A program made the position numbers and the translations under genes. A DNA stretch of 64,000 nucleotides from Corynebacterium sp. p3-SID1145. Lineage in GTDB: Bacteria > Actinomycetota > Actinomycetes > Mycobacteriales > Mycobacteriaceae. Positions 37,313 through 46,476 of this stretch are shown piece after piece. Every line of letters begins with the position of its first letter. Within the stretch, counting starts at the first letter, position 1. The stretch is from the NCBI GenBank assembly GCA_025144245.1, contig JALXXC010000001.1, positions 248,001 through 312,000 of the forward strand, read 5' to 3'. The notes beneath the pieces are model-generated. The model saw only the letters and a program-made list of their open reading frames with translations, was not told the origin of the DNA and did not search any database.

Positions 37313-38200
37313 ATGAGCGCCTACCATCTTCTCGGCCGGATTCACCGCCTTCCGCGACCCGCTGAAAAATCGATTCCGCCTGCAGGTGCAACACCGCCCA
37401 GGCCGGCGTGGTGGCGGCCGTTGCTAGAGCTCATTCTCGCCCTTGCGCTCATGATCGGGCTCACCGCGGCCGCTACTGGGTTGTTCTACTTATACGAGCA
37501 GATTGCGCACCCGGAGATAAGTGCTTTCGAGGATTTCGATGCTCCCGACCACCCGTATCTAGCTCTAGTAACGTTCATCGGCTGGGTGGCAGCGATTCCG
37601 GCCGGCTTCATCGCGGCGCGCCTGACCGGACGAAACCCGCGGGCGCTGTGGTCGACAGATCTGCGTTTCCGCTGGCGGCATTTTTTCGCCGCTCTCATCC
37701 CGGCGCTGATTTTCCTCGGCGCGGAGGGCGTGTACAAGATCGTCTCCGCCGACCACTCCAGTGCCACCTTGACCCCGCTCAATTTCGGTGCCTTGGCAGT
37801 GATCTTGCTGCTCGCGCCGCTGCAGTCCATGTCGGAGGAGCTGTTTTTCCGCGGCTCCCTCGTCCAAGTCACCGGCCAGTGGTTCCGGTGGGCGCCGGTG
37901 GCGTACGCGCTGCCGCTGCTGTTCTTCCTCTCCGGCCACCATTACGGCTGGCAGGGCATGGTAAGTGTGGCGGTCTTCGCGCTGTGCGCGTCGTTTCTCA
38001 CCTACTCCACGGGCGGGCTCGAGGCGGCGATCGCGGTGCACGCGGTCGGTAATTCCTTCGCCTACGCCCCGGATGCTTTCAACGTGGACGGGGTGAATCT
38101 GGGGGCGATGTCGGTCACCGATGCGATGATCTCCGTCCTTGCAACGGTGGCTGCGACAGCGGGCGCGTACCTTCTAGTCACGCGCCGCGCCGCGCGTTGA
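37313..38200 (+). CDS. CPBP-family intramembrane glutamic endopeptidase
   Basis: 295 residues, about eight membrane helices. The catalytic motif EELFFRG (in QSMSEELFFRGSLVQV) and the later histidines (SGHHYGWQG, HAVGNSFAYAPD) are typical of CPBP/Rce1-type proteases, which are linked to prenyl-protein processing in eukaryotes and to bacteriocin processing or self-immunity in bacteria. A TATTGT -10 box ends 6 nt before the ATG, suggesting a leaderless mRNA. Its 3' end overlaps the convergent GH25 gene by 23 bp. Confidence 0.85.
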   Translation: MSAYHLLGRIHRLPRPAEKSIPPAGATPPRPAWWRPLLELILALALMIGLTAAATGLFYLYEQIAHPEISAFEDFDAPDHPYLALVTFIGWVAAIPAGFIAARLTGRNPRALWSTDLRFRWRHFFAALIPALIFLGAEGVYKIVSADHSSATLTPLNFGALAVILLLAPLQSMSEELFFRGSLVQVTGQWFRWAPVAYALPLLFFLSGHHYGWQGMVSVAVFALCASFLTYSTGGLEAAIAVHAVGNSFAYAPDAFNVDGVNLGAMSVTDAMISVLATVAATAGAYLLVTRRAAR

Positions 38201-38786
38201 CGTCCACCTCGTGTCCGGCCACCGTGCCGCGCGAACCGTACTGCCACATCAGGGGCGGCTGCTTTCCGACGTCCCCCGGCCACCCACCCGGGAAGATCTC
38301 CCGCGGCGGCCCCGGTTCGTCCGAGCCGTACTGCGCCACCCATACGGCGCCGAACTCCGCCGTCGCGGCGCCCAGCATCCGCCACCGCCAGTAGCGCGGG
38401 TAGGTGTAGATCCCGGCGACGGGCACTCCGCGCGCCATGAAATGCTCGCGGGCTTCGCGCACATGGCGGATGCCCAGTCCGGCGGGAGTTTCGCAGTCGA
38501 GCCAGATGGGGTGGATCCTCTCCCCCATCACCGCGCAGGCGGCTTCGACCTGTTCAACCACGGTGGTCCCTTCCGACGGGTTGCGCAGGTAGTGGTAGGC
38601 CTCCACCGGCAGCCCGGCGCGGCGCGCGTCGTCGACGTGCGAGGCGTAGGTGCGGTCCCGGTAGGTGCCGTCGGTGGTGCGCACGACGACGAACTCGATG
38701 CCTTCCGCCGCCGCGTCGACGAGGCTCAGCCCGTCCTGGTGCTCGCTGACGTCGATGCCGAAGCGGATGCCCTCTTCGATTGCCAT
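38178..38786 (-). CDS. Glycoside hydrolase family 25-like (lysozyme-type) protein
   Basis: 202 residues covering one GH25 barrel. Active-site features: FGIDVSEHQD near the N-terminus and the D-x-E pair in HPIWLDCE; the chain ends with VDVNARRGA, the usual last strand. No signal peptide or membrane segment is seen, which is unusual for a wall hydrolase; a holin-dependent or cytoplasmic role, or release by lysis, is possible. Overlaps the convergent protease gene by 23 bp. Confidence 0.82.
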   Translation of the reverse strand: MAIEEGIRFGIDVSEHQDGLSLVDAAAEGIEFVVVRTTDGTYRDRTYASHVDDARRAGLPVEAYHYLRNPSEGTTVVEQVEAACAVMGERIHPIWLDCETPAGLGIRHVREAREHFMARGVPVAGIYTYPRYWRWRMLGAATAEFGAVWVAQYGSDEPGPPREIFPGGWPGDVGKQPPLMWQYGSRGTVAGHEVDVNARRGA

Positions 38787-38822
38787 GCCGGAAATCCTCT
38801 CACGCTGTACCGCGCTACCGCT

Positions 38823-39347
38823 TTACCGCTTCGAGAAGCCCATGCGCGGGGTGAAATTCGCGGGGTGCTTCCGCTCGGCAACAGCATCGGCAATAGCCAG
38901 GCGCCATTTCGGGTTCGTCACGGGCATCTGGGCGATGGAGAACCAACCGGTCTCTGTGTTCTCGTCGTCGCCGACGACGGGCTGGGCCGCGGGGTCGTCG
39001 GCTTCCAGGCGGATAGCTACCGACATGTAGGTCGCGTTGTCGCCGTTGGCGTGCACGACGGGACCGACGGCGCCGACACCGAGCAGGGCCGCGGCCGTCG
39101 CGTTGATCCCAGTCTCCTCCGCTACCTCGCGCACGGCAGCGTGGTGGGGTTCCTCACCTGGGTCGCAGATGCCGGTCACGGGAGTCCACTCACCATTGTC
39201 GGCGCGTTTGACCAGCAGCACTTCGGGCACCGCCCACGGTGAATCGTCGGTGGAATCACGCAGCACCACGGCCGTCACCGCAGGGATCCACATCAGGTCC
39301 GTGCCGATCTTCTTGCGGGTCTCCACGATGAATTCGGGGATGGGCAT
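38823..39347 (-). CDS. Nudix hydrolase
   Basis: 174 residues. The full Nudix box is present, G-x5-E-x7-REVAEETGI starting at GICDPGEEPHHAAV. Substrate unknown (nucleoside diphosphate derivatives in the family). The ATG at 39347 is chosen because GAAAGG precedes it; the frame extends much further upstream but into the region of a divergent gene. It ends 36 nt before the GH25 start on the same strand and may form an operon with it. Confidence 0.9.
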   Translation of the reverse strand: MPIPEFIVETRKKIGTDLMWIPAVTAVVLRDSTDDSPWAVPEVLLVKRADNGEWTPVTGICDPGEEPHHAAVREVAEETGINATAAALLGVGAVGPVVHANGDNATYMSVAIRLEADDPAAQPVVGDDENTETGWFSIAQMPVTNPKWRLAIADAVAERKHPANFTPRMGFSKR

Positions 39348-39437
39348 GAACGCACCTTTCTGCTCGGGAAGTTCGCGCCCAAGTCTACGTCCCGCGTCCC
39401 CGTTCGGGTGCCGGGGTGGACTAGCATCAGGTGCATT

Positions 39438-40268
39438 ATGAGCACGAAGGCGACCACGAGCAGCAGCACCGGGGACGGGGACAAGACAACCCCGGAGCAT
39501 CCCATGAGCCGGATTCCGTCGGCGGCGTTCATCGTCGGTTTCGGTGCGCTGCTGCTCGTGTGCGTTGTTCTCACAGTCGGACTGGTCAACTACGAGTCGA
39601 GCGCGCAGGAAAGCACGGCGGACGGAGCTTCCGCGACGGGCACCACTCGGCCGTTCCCGCACGACATTCCGACGGTGACCACGGTGACGGGGTCGGACGG
39701 CCAACCGAGCGTGTCCCGCCCGCCGAAGCCGGCCCCGCCGGAGACGAGTGAGGAGCAGGTGCGGTCGTCGATACGCACGCACTACATCGCGGATGCGGAA
39801 ACGGCGCGCACGTACACGGGCGTTGCGGTGACCGGCAACATCACGGAGGGAGCGCTGGCCGACATGCCGGAATTCACTGGCCATATCAGCCGCCTGCTCG
39901 AGCAGAACTGCGTCGATTCAATGGCCCTGACCACGCCCGATAATGTGCGCGTGACGTTCAACGGCTACTGCTACACCACGATGCCGGGCGAGACTTTCGA
40001 GCGCATGCTCAACGTCGCTCTAGAAGGCGGGGCGGACACCATCGACTTCGCCAACAATCCGGCCTACGGCAACACGAATTACGTTTCCATGACGTGGTAC
40101 GTCGACAACGAGGAGGAAGCCGCGCGCATCCACGAGACGTGGCACGACGTGCGCCGTCCGCGCACGGTGCAGGAGATCCGCTTCTACACCCATTCGTCGG
40201 AGAAGGTCCACCGCCTGGTCAAGGCGCGCGGAAAAGCGGACGTGTGGACCGACGACCCGGTCTTCTAA
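39438..40268 (+). CDS. Secreted or membrane-anchored hypothetical protein
   Basis: 276 residues with one N-terminal membrane segment (AAFIVGFGALLLVCVVLTVGLV, about residues 27-48) after a short Thr/Ser-rich cytoplasmic tail, a Pro/Thr-rich linker, and a folded extracellular domain containing two cysteines (NCVDSM and GYCYTT) that could form a disulfide. No known family recognised. A TAGCAT -10 candidate lies 10 nt before the ATG. Convergent with the serine protease gene. Confidence 0.75.
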   Translation: MSTKATTSSSTGDGDKTTPEHPMSRIPSAAFIVGFGALLLVCVVLTVGLVNYESSAQESTADGASATGTTRPFPHDIPTVTTVTGSDGQPSVSRPPKPAPPETSEEQVRSSIRTHYIADAETARTYTGVAVTGNITEGALADMPEFTGHISRLLEQNCVDSMALTTPDNVRVTFNGYCYTTMPGETFERMLNVALEGGADTIDFANNPAYGNTNYVSMTWYVDNEEEAARIHETWHDVRRPRTVQEIRFYTHSSEKVHRLVKARGKADVWTDDPVF

Positions 40269-40290
40269 GCGAGCTGGCGCTAATCGACGC

Positions 40291-41346
40291 CTACCAGGTC
40301 TGCCCCACCCAATCGACTCCCGGAACCACCCGGTCGATGACCTGTATGACTTGGTAGTAGTTGGAGTAGGACATCATCTTCGTCTCCGACCCGGCTGCGT
40401 CGCATGATTCGTCCGCGCGTCCCGCTTCAGTCCCGGAGACCACGCCGATGATGCTGGCGCGACCATCGATGAGGTAGAACACCGGTCCGCCGGAATCCCC
40501 CGGCAGGGCACACACGTGGGCGATATCGCCGTAGGTTTCCCGCTCCACCTGCGTATCTGTGCGGATGATCTGGCTGCGGTTAGCCGCTTCAAATACACCG
40601 CAGGTGAAGCCTGTCGTGGCGCCCGTCTTGCAGATTTCCTCCCCGGTTTCAATATCCCCGGGATACAGCGCTGTCTCGATCGGCTTGCCCACGAGATCCA
40701 TGTAGCGGTCGGGGTCGGTGATCTCGATGATGCCCACGTCGATGTCGCCGGTCTCTCCCACCTCCTCGCTGTAGAGGCCCGAGTAGATGTAGTGGCCGAC
40801 CTCGCGCGAGTAGTCTTCGGCGGTCGACGCCGTCGTCGGCCACACCAGGTCTCCTTCCTTGCCGCAGTGCCCGGCGGTGACGGCGTAGTTGCGCTCGTCG
40901 GGGCCGCTGAAGCTGAACGCGACGGTGCAAGACTGCGCGGTGAAGGATTCGCCCGGCTGCGGGTAATGGTCCGTCGACTGGATCTTCGTGCCCGGCGCCC
41001 ATAACGCGAATTTCGGTGATGTCACCAAGAAGCCTTTCGGCGGATCCGCCGACTCCCCCGCCGGCTCTTCACCGGGCCGCTGCACCTGCTCCCGCTCCTG
41101 GCGCTCCTGCGCCGTGGGCGTCGGGTCCTGGGCCGTCGTCACACCCAGCCATGCCACAGACACCACGAGGAACGTCATGGTGACCGCCAGCGCAACCCAC
41201 AACGTCGTCCCTGCGGCGGAGCCGTCCCCACCCCGTCCGTGCCCCTGGGCTTCAAGCTGCCGCTGCCGCGGGTCCATTCCGGTGTAGGGTTTGAACACCT
41301 CCGGCGAGCTGCCTTTAGGAGTTCTGCTCTCCGGCAGCTGCGTCAT
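40291..41346 (-). CDS. Membrane-anchored trypsin-like serine protease (S1)
   Basis: 351 residues. Cytoplasmic N-terminus (about 1-45), one membrane segment (LWVALAVTMTFLVVSVAWLGV), a Pro/Glu linker, then an S1 domain with the triad His in TAGHCG, Asp in GDIDVGII and Ser in PGDSGGPVF. Cysteine pairs CTVAF...HCG, CKTG...CGVF and CALPG...CDAAG fit disulfides of this family. The ATG at 41346 lies inside the 3' end of the small gene at 41315-41491, suggesting coupled translation. Confidence 0.88.
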   Translation of the reverse strand: MTQLPESRTPKGSSPEVFKPYTGMDPRQRQLEAQGHGRGGDGSAAGTTLWVALAVTMTFLVVSVAWLGVTTAQDPTPTAQERQEREQVQRPGEEPAGESADPPKGFLVTSPKFALWAPGTKIQSTDHYPQPGESFTAQSCTVAFSFSGPDERNYAVTAGHCGKEGDLVWPTTASTAEDYSREVGHYIYSGLYSEEVGETGDIDVGIIEITDPDRYMDLVGKPIETALYPGDIETGEEICKTGATTGFTCGVFEAANRSQIIRTDTQVERETYGDIAHVCALPGDSGGPVFYLIDGRASIIGVVSGTEAGRADESCDAAGSETKMMSYSNYYQVIQVIDRVVPGVDWVGQTW

Positions 41347-41491
41347 TGCCTGCACCTTCCGTGCTGTTTTCGCTGTTTTCGCCGCTTCCGTCCTTTGCAC
41401 CCATGTCCTTGATCAGGTTCATGTCGCGGAGGAATTTCTCCGGGTCGAACTCGGTGTAGTGCTCGGGGCCTGCGAACTGCTCCTGAGCCAT
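41315..41491 (-). CDS. 58-residue small protein upstream of the protease
   Basis: Begins MAQEQFAGPEHYTEFDPEKF and ends NDAAAGEQNS; the N-terminal half is probably helical (FLRDMNLIKDMGA), the C-terminal half acidic and Asn/Gly-rich. An excellent ribosome site (AAGGAGG, 6 nt before the ATG) strongly supports a real gene. It begins 30 nt after the thrC stop and overlaps the start of the protease gene by 32 nt in another frame. Function unknown; a partner or regulator of the protease is possible. Confidence 0.75.
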   Translation of the reverse strand: MAQEQFAGPEHYTEFDPEKFLRDMNLIKDMGAKDGSGENSENSTEGAGNDAAAGEQNS

Positions 41492-41521
41492 GGTGTGCCT
41501 CCTTGCGGGCTAAATGCGCGG

Positions 41522-42955
41522 TTATGCGCTGTCTGCGGTCTCAGCGATGTACTTCTTGACGGCTTCAGCGTCGTTGGGCATGTCCACGACGTGGCGCTCG
41601 GCCTCCATGATGCCGGCGAAACGCTCGGGCACATCCGGCTCCTGGCCGGTGGCCTCGACGATGGTCTCGGAGAATTTCACCGGCAGGGCGGTCTCCAGCA
41701 CCACGATCGGAGTGTCCACTTTATCGGCCACGTCGCGTGCGACAAAGACGCCGTCGGCGGTGTGAGGGTCGATCATGACGTTGTGGTCGGAGTGGGTGGC
41801 GCGGATCGTCGATACGCGGTCCGCGTGCGTCGAGGTGCCGGATAGGAACCCGTAGCGGGTGCGGATCTCCTCCATGATGTGGTCCTCGAGCTCGAAGCCG
41901 CCGTCCTTCGCCTTTACGCCGAAAAGCTCGGCGGTGAGGTGCGCGTCACGCTCGAGCACGTCGAAGATGAAGCGCTCGAAATTGGACGCGCGGGAAATAT
42001 CCATCGACGGCGAGGACGTCGCGTGCGTCTCGGCCGCCGAGCGCGGGCGGTACTGACCGGTGGTGAAGAACTCGTGCAGCACGTCGTTCTCGTTCGTGGC
42101 CACGATCAGCTTGTCCACCGGCAGGCCCATCTGCTTCACGATGTGCCCCGCGCAGATGTCCCCGAAATTGCCCGTGGGCACGGAGAAGGACACCTGCTCG
42201 TCGTTGCTGTCGGTGACCTTGATGTACGTGGAGATGTAGTAGACCGTCTGGGCCAGCAGGCGCGCCCAGTTGATGGAGTTGACCGCGCCGATGCGGTACT
42301 TCGACTTGAAGGCGGCGTCGGCGTTGACCTCCTTGACCGCGTCCTGGCAGTCGTCGAAGACACCGTCGAGGGCGATGTTGAAGATGTTCGGCTCATCCAG
42401 GCCGAACATCTGGGCCTGCTGGAAGGGGGTCATGCGGCCGGCGGGCGTGAGCATGAACACGTTGATGTTGTCCCGGCCGCGCATCGCGTACTCCGCGGAC
42501 GAGCCCGTGTCGCCGGAGGTGGCGCCGAGAATGTTCAGGGTCTCCTCCCGGCGGGCCAGCTCGAATTCGAAGAGCTCCCCGAGCAGCTGCATCGCCATGT
42601 CCTTGAACGCGGCGGTGGGCCCCTCCGACAGGTGGGCGACGAACAGGCCCTCCTCGAGCTCGCTCACCGGAACGATCTCCTCGTCGGCGAAGATCGGGGT
42701 GCGGTAGGCGTTCGCCGTGAGCTCTTCGATCTTCGCCGGCGGGATGTCGCTGACGAAGAGCTTGACTACCTCGGCGGCCAACGCCGCGTAGCTGCCTTCA
42801 GCAAGAACCGTGCGCCACTGCGTCAGGCGCTCATCCGTGATCCGGGGGTAGGCCACAGGCACGTACAACCCGCCGTCGGGGGCGAGCCCGGACAGCAGAA
42901 TGTCCGTGAACTTGGACGGGGCAGCTGATGCGTCGCGCGTTGAGATGTAATCCAC
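41522..42955 (-). CDS. thrC: Threonine synthase
   Basis: PLP enzyme converting O-phosphohomoserine to threonine, 477 residues. The PLP lysine is in EGPTAAFKDMAMQLLG; other family stretches are ILGATSGDTGSSAEYAMRG and SVPTGNFGDICAGH. The GTG at 42955 is chosen because the protein then begins MDYISTRDAS as in the close corynebacterial relatives; the frame extends upstream without a signal. As in corynebacteria generally, thrC is separate from hom-thrB. Confidence 0.95.
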   Translation of the reverse strand: MDYISTRDASAAPSKFTDILLSGLAPDGGLYVPVAYPRITDERLTQWRTVLAEGSYAALAAEVVKLFVSDIPPAKIEELTANAYRTPIFADEEIVPVSELEEGLFVAHLSEGPTAAFKDMAMQLLGELFEFELARREETLNILGATSGDTGSSAEYAMRGRDNINVFMLTPAGRMTPFQQAQMFGLDEPNIFNIALDGVFDDCQDAVKEVNADAAFKSKYRIGAVNSINWARLLAQTVYYISTYIKVTDSNDEQVSFSVPTGNFGDICAGHIVKQMGLPVDKLIVATNENDVLHEFFTTGQYRPRSAAETHATSSPSMDISRASNFERFIFDVLERDAHLTAELFGVKAKDGGFELEDHIMEEIRTRYGFLSGTSTHADRVSTIRATHSDHNVMIDPHTADGVFVARDVADKVDTPIVVLETALPVKFSETIVEATGQEPDVPERFAGIMEAERHVVDMPNDAEAVKKYIAETADSA

Positions 42956-43028
42956 CCAAAGCAGTCTACGTAGGATCCCGCACTCAACTGAAGGGTGGGG
43001 GTAGCGCGATGCGGGTTTTCCAGTGAAT

Positions 43029-43358
43029 TCAACGTCCGTGCGCGCCAGGTGGATCTTGCCGCCCGGTGAGGATGTCCATGATTCCGCGCACGGCATTCTC
43101 CCCCAGCATCGGCAGGACGCGGTCCTCGAAACCGGCCGCGTCGCGCGCTTGGCGCGGATCGCGCGTATAACGCGCGGCACGTTCGTCGTCTGTCCGCGCC
43201 ACGCTTACCGACGGCGCCGCCACAGAGACCTTCAGCACCGTGCCGTCCAACTCCACCGGGGTGGCGGAGTCCGCGCCGGCGGTTCGCGCGGCGTCCACCA
43301 GCGCGACGAGGTCGCCGTAGGTCGCGTCGTTCAGGTCGATCGACAGATTCACAGCCAT
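43029..43358 (-). CDS. Conserved small hypothetical protein between glnE and thrC
   Basis: 109 residues (MAVNLSIDLNDATYGDLVALVDAARTAG). The first half looks like a small alpha/beta domain, the second half is charged. No family recognised. It begins 29 nt after the glnE stop and ends 73 nt before thrC, all on the minus strand. The longer frame upstream is a shadow of glnE. Confidence 0.65.
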   Translation of the reverse strand: MAVNLSIDLNDATYGDLVALVDAARTAGADSATPVELDGTVLKVSVAAPSVSVARTDDERAARYTRDPRQARDAAGFEDRVLPMLGENAVRGIMDILTGRQDPPGAHGR

Positions 43359-43387
43359 GCCCGCCAGCATAGTTGCGAAGGCGAAAT

Positions 43388-46300
43388 CTAGTCGTCGTAC
43401 TCGAAGGACGGCTCCTCGCCCCAGAAGACTTCCTCCACGACGCGGTGCGCCCGGCGCGTGACCTTGAGGTAGTGGTCGAGGAAGGCCTGCGCGTCGTGGG
43501 GGTCGTAGCCGGCGGCGCCGGCGACCTGGTTCAGCTGCGCACCGGGGCCGGGCAGCTGGTCTGTGCGCTTGCCGGTGATCAGGACTAAAGCGTTGCGCGC
43601 CTCCGTGGCCAGAAGCCAGGCTTCGGTGAGCGCGCGCGCCTGGGGCCTGTCGATGATGTGCTGGCCTTCGTCGGTGAGCAGGAAGTCCAGCACTTCGAGG
43701 GTGGAGGTGTTGTGCAGCTCGGCGTTCTCGTGGGCGTGCATCATCGTGAGCAGCTGCACCGTCCATTCGATGTCGGACAGCGCCCCGCGCCCCAGCTTGG
43801 TGTGGGTGGCGCGGTCGGCGCCGCGGGGAAGGCGTTCGTTGTCCAGGCGGGCTTTGATGCGGCGGATCTCACGGATCTCCGCCTCGCTCGCGCCGCCTTT
43901 CGGGTAGCGGAACGGGTCGATGCGTGTGAGGAATTCGGTGCCCACCTCGCGGTCGCCGGCGACGTAGGTGGCGCGCAGCAGCGCTTGCTTCTCCCACACC
44001 GCGCCCCATTCCTTGTAGTAGCGCTCGTAGGAGGCAATGGTGCGCACCACCGGGCCGGACCGCCCCTCGGGGCGCAGTCCGAGGTCGACTTCGAGCGGCG
44101 GGTCGCCGGACGGTTTGGACAGGCGTTTGCGCATCTGGTCGATGATCTTTGCGGCCCACGCCAGGGCTTCTGCTTCATCGACGCCTTCGGCGGGTTCGGC
44201 CACCACGATCACGTCCGCGTCGGAACCGTAGCCCAGCTCCTGTCCGCCGAGGCGCCCCATCCCGATGACGGCGATGCGCGCCAGCGGCTCGTCTATGCCG
44301 CGCGCGAGCAGGTCGGCGCGCACCTCCGCGCGCAGGCCGGCCTCCAGCACGGCATCCCAGACCCAGGAGAGCTGCTCGCACACTTCGCGCACGTCCATGA
44401 AGCCGAGCAGGTCCGCGGAGGCGATGCGGGCGAGCTCCGCGCGGCGCAGTGAGCGCGCCACCTTGACGGCTTTGTCCGGGTCGTCGTGGCGCTTCGTCGC
44501 GGCCACCAGTGCCTTGTAGACCCGGTCGGGGGCGGTGTCCAGCAGCTTCGGTTGGGACGCGCCGTCGCCGAACTGCTTGACCACATCGGGCGCGGAGATG
44601 ATCAGGTTCGCCGCGTAGGGCGACGTTCCCAGAATGTGCATGAGGCGTTCGCCGACGACGCCTTCGTCGCGGAGCATGCGCAAAAACCACGCCTTGTCGA
44701 CGGCTGCCTCCGACAACTTCCTGTAGTTCAGCAGACCCGCGTCCGGGTCGGCGGTCTCCCCCAGCCACGCCATGAGCGTGGGAAGAAGGATCTGCTGCAG
44801 CTTTGCCTTGCGCGAGGTGCCTTTGGCCAGTGCGGAGAGGTGCTCGTAGGCGCGCTCGGGGTGGGTGTAGCCGAGGGCTTTCAGCCGGGCCTTGGCGGCA
44901 TCCGCACCCAGCTGCGCCTCGCCCACGCTCATGCCGGCGATGGAGTTGAGTAGCGGGCGGTAGAACAGGCGCGAGTGCAGGTCGGTGATCTTCTTGCGCT
45001 CTTTTTTCAGGCGCCGGTCCAGTTCGTCGACGGCCGACCGTGTCGGCGAGGAGATGAACCCGGAGGTCAAGGCGAGCCAGCGACGGTTCTCGACGTCGTC
45101 GTCGGCGGGCAGCGTGTGCGTGCGCTTGAAACGGTGGAGCTGCAGGCGGTGCTCGAGTAGGCGGAGGAATTCATACGCCTCGACCAGGTCGGCGGCATCC
45201 TCGCGGCCGATGTAGCCGCCGGATGACAGGGCCTCGATGGACTCGATGGTGTTCTGCGTCTGCACCGACGGGTCGATGCGCCCGTGGACGAGTTGGAGGA
45301 GCTGCACCGCGAACTCGGCGTCGCGCAGCCCGCCGGTACCGAGCTTCAGCTCGCGGGAGCGCATATCCTCCGGCACATTCGACAGCACACGGCGGCGCAT
45401 CGCCTGGACATCCTCGACGAAGGAGTCCCGCTGCGATGATTCCCAGACCATCGGCCGCAACCGGTCGTAGTAGGCCTGGCCGAGCTCCATGTCGCCGGTC
45501 ATCGGCCGGGCTTTGAGGAGCGCCTGGAATTCCCAGGTCTCGGCCCAGCGCTTGTAGTACGTCTCATGGGAGTCGAGGGTGCGCACCAGCGCGCCCGACT
45601 TTCCCTCGGGGCGCAGGTTCGGGTCGACGTCGAAGAACGCCGAATTGCCCACCGCCGTCATTTCGCTGGCTACACGCGTGGCGCGGGTGTCCGCGGGCTC
45701 GGCGACGAAGATGACGTCCACATCCGAGATGTAGTTCAGCTCCCGCGCGCCGCATTTGCCCATCGCGATCACGGCGAGCTTGCCGTCATAGGCGTCATCG
45801 CCGTAGACGGCGCGCACCGCCACAGCCAGCGCCGCCGTCAACGCGGCATCCGCAATGGTGGTCAAAAGCTCAGTCACCTCGCCGTAGCTCAGCTCTTCCT
45901 GCTGCGCGCCGTAGCCCCTGAACGCGGAATACGTGCCCGCCAAATCCGCCGCGGCGACACGCATGACCAGCGTCCGGTACGCATCCTTCAGCGCACGCTT
46001 CGCCTCCGCGCCGGACTCCGCCGCGCGGTATGTGCCCGCGCACGCCAGGCTTTCCGACGCCGTCGGGTCCCCTTCCACCGGCTCCGCCCCCACGGCGCCC
46101 AGCATGGCCTGGAAAATCTCCTCGGCGCTCGGCAGCGGCTCCGCCAGCAGCTTCCACGCCCCGGGATGGGCCACCAAGTGGTCGCCCAAGGCTGTGGAGC
46201 CCCCCAAGAGGGCGAAGAAGCGGACGCGGAACACGCTGTCGTCGATAAGCGCTTGGCGCAATTCCCCGTAAGAATCGCCGAGCGCTTCCGCGAGACGGTA

Positions 46301-46450
46301 ACTGGTGTTCAACGTGAGGTCCGGGTTTCCGGACCCGCCGAGCGTGTACAGGACGTCGTTGTCGGTCCAGCCGAGTTTCTCCAGGTCCTCGGCGGCGTGC
46401 GCCCCGGTGAGCGCAAGCTGGGCGGGCGACGGTGAGCTGCTGCGAGCCAT
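43388..46450 (-). CDS. glnE: Glutamine synthetase adenylyltransferase/deadenylase
   Basis: Bifunctional enzyme of 1020 residues that adds AMP to, and removes it from, the tyrosine of GlnA1. It has the two homologous nucleotidyltransferase domains: the N-terminal (deadenylase) with ISDVDVIFVAEP and the C-terminal (adenylylase) with YGSDADVIVVAEP, each followed by the helical PII-like region. The ATG at 46450 follows AAAGGA. It is transcribed with glnA2, 26 nt apart. Confidence 0.95.
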   Translation of the reverse strand: MARSSSPSPAQLALTGAHAAEDLEKLGWTDNDVLYTLGGSGNPDLTLNTSYRLAEALGDSYGELRQALIDDSVFRVRFFALLGGSTALGDHLVAHPGAWKLLAEPLPSAEEIFQAMLGAVGAEPVEGDPTASESLACAGTYRAAESGAEAKRALKDAYRTLVMRVAAADLAGTYSAFRGYGAQQEELSYGEVTELLTTIADAALTAALAVAVRAVYGDDAYDGKLAVIAMGKCGARELNYISDVDVIFVAEPADTRATRVASEMTAVGNSAFFDVDPNLRPEGKSGALVRTLDSHETYYKRWAETWEFQALLKARPMTGDMELGQAYYDRLRPMVWESSQRDSFVEDVQAMRRRVLSNVPEDMRSRELKLGTGGLRDAEFAVQLLQLVHGRIDPSVQTQNTIESIEALSSGGYIGREDAADLVEAYEFLRLLEHRLQLHRFKRTHTLPADDDVENRRWLALTSGFISSPTRSAVDELDRRLKKERKKITDLHSRLFYRPLLNSIAGMSVGEAQLGADAAKARLKALGYTHPERAYEHLSALAKGTSRKAKLQQILLPTLMAWLGETADPDAGLLNYRKLSEAAVDKAWFLRMLRDEGVVGERLMHILGTSPYAANLIISAPDVVKQFGDGASQPKLLDTAPDRVYKALVAATKRHDDPDKAVKVARSLRRAELARIASADLLGFMDVREVCEQLSWVWDAVLEAGLRAEVRADLLARGIDEPLARIAVIGMGRLGGQELGYGSDADVIVVAEPAEGVDEAEALAWAAKIIDQMRKRLSKPSGDPPLEVDLGLRPEGRSGPVVRTIASYERYYKEWGAVWEKQALLRATYVAGDREVGTEFLTRIDPFRYPKGGASEAEIREIRRIKARLDNERLPRGADRATHTKLGRGALSDIEWTVQLLTMMHAHENAELHNTSTLEVLDFLLTDEGQHIIDRPQARALTEAWLLATEARNALVLITGKRTDQLPGPGAQLNQVAGAAGYDPHDAQAFLDHYLKVTRRAHRVVEEVFWGEEPSFEYDD

Positions 46451-46476
46451 AGTTCCTTTCTCGTGTCTCGTGTCCT

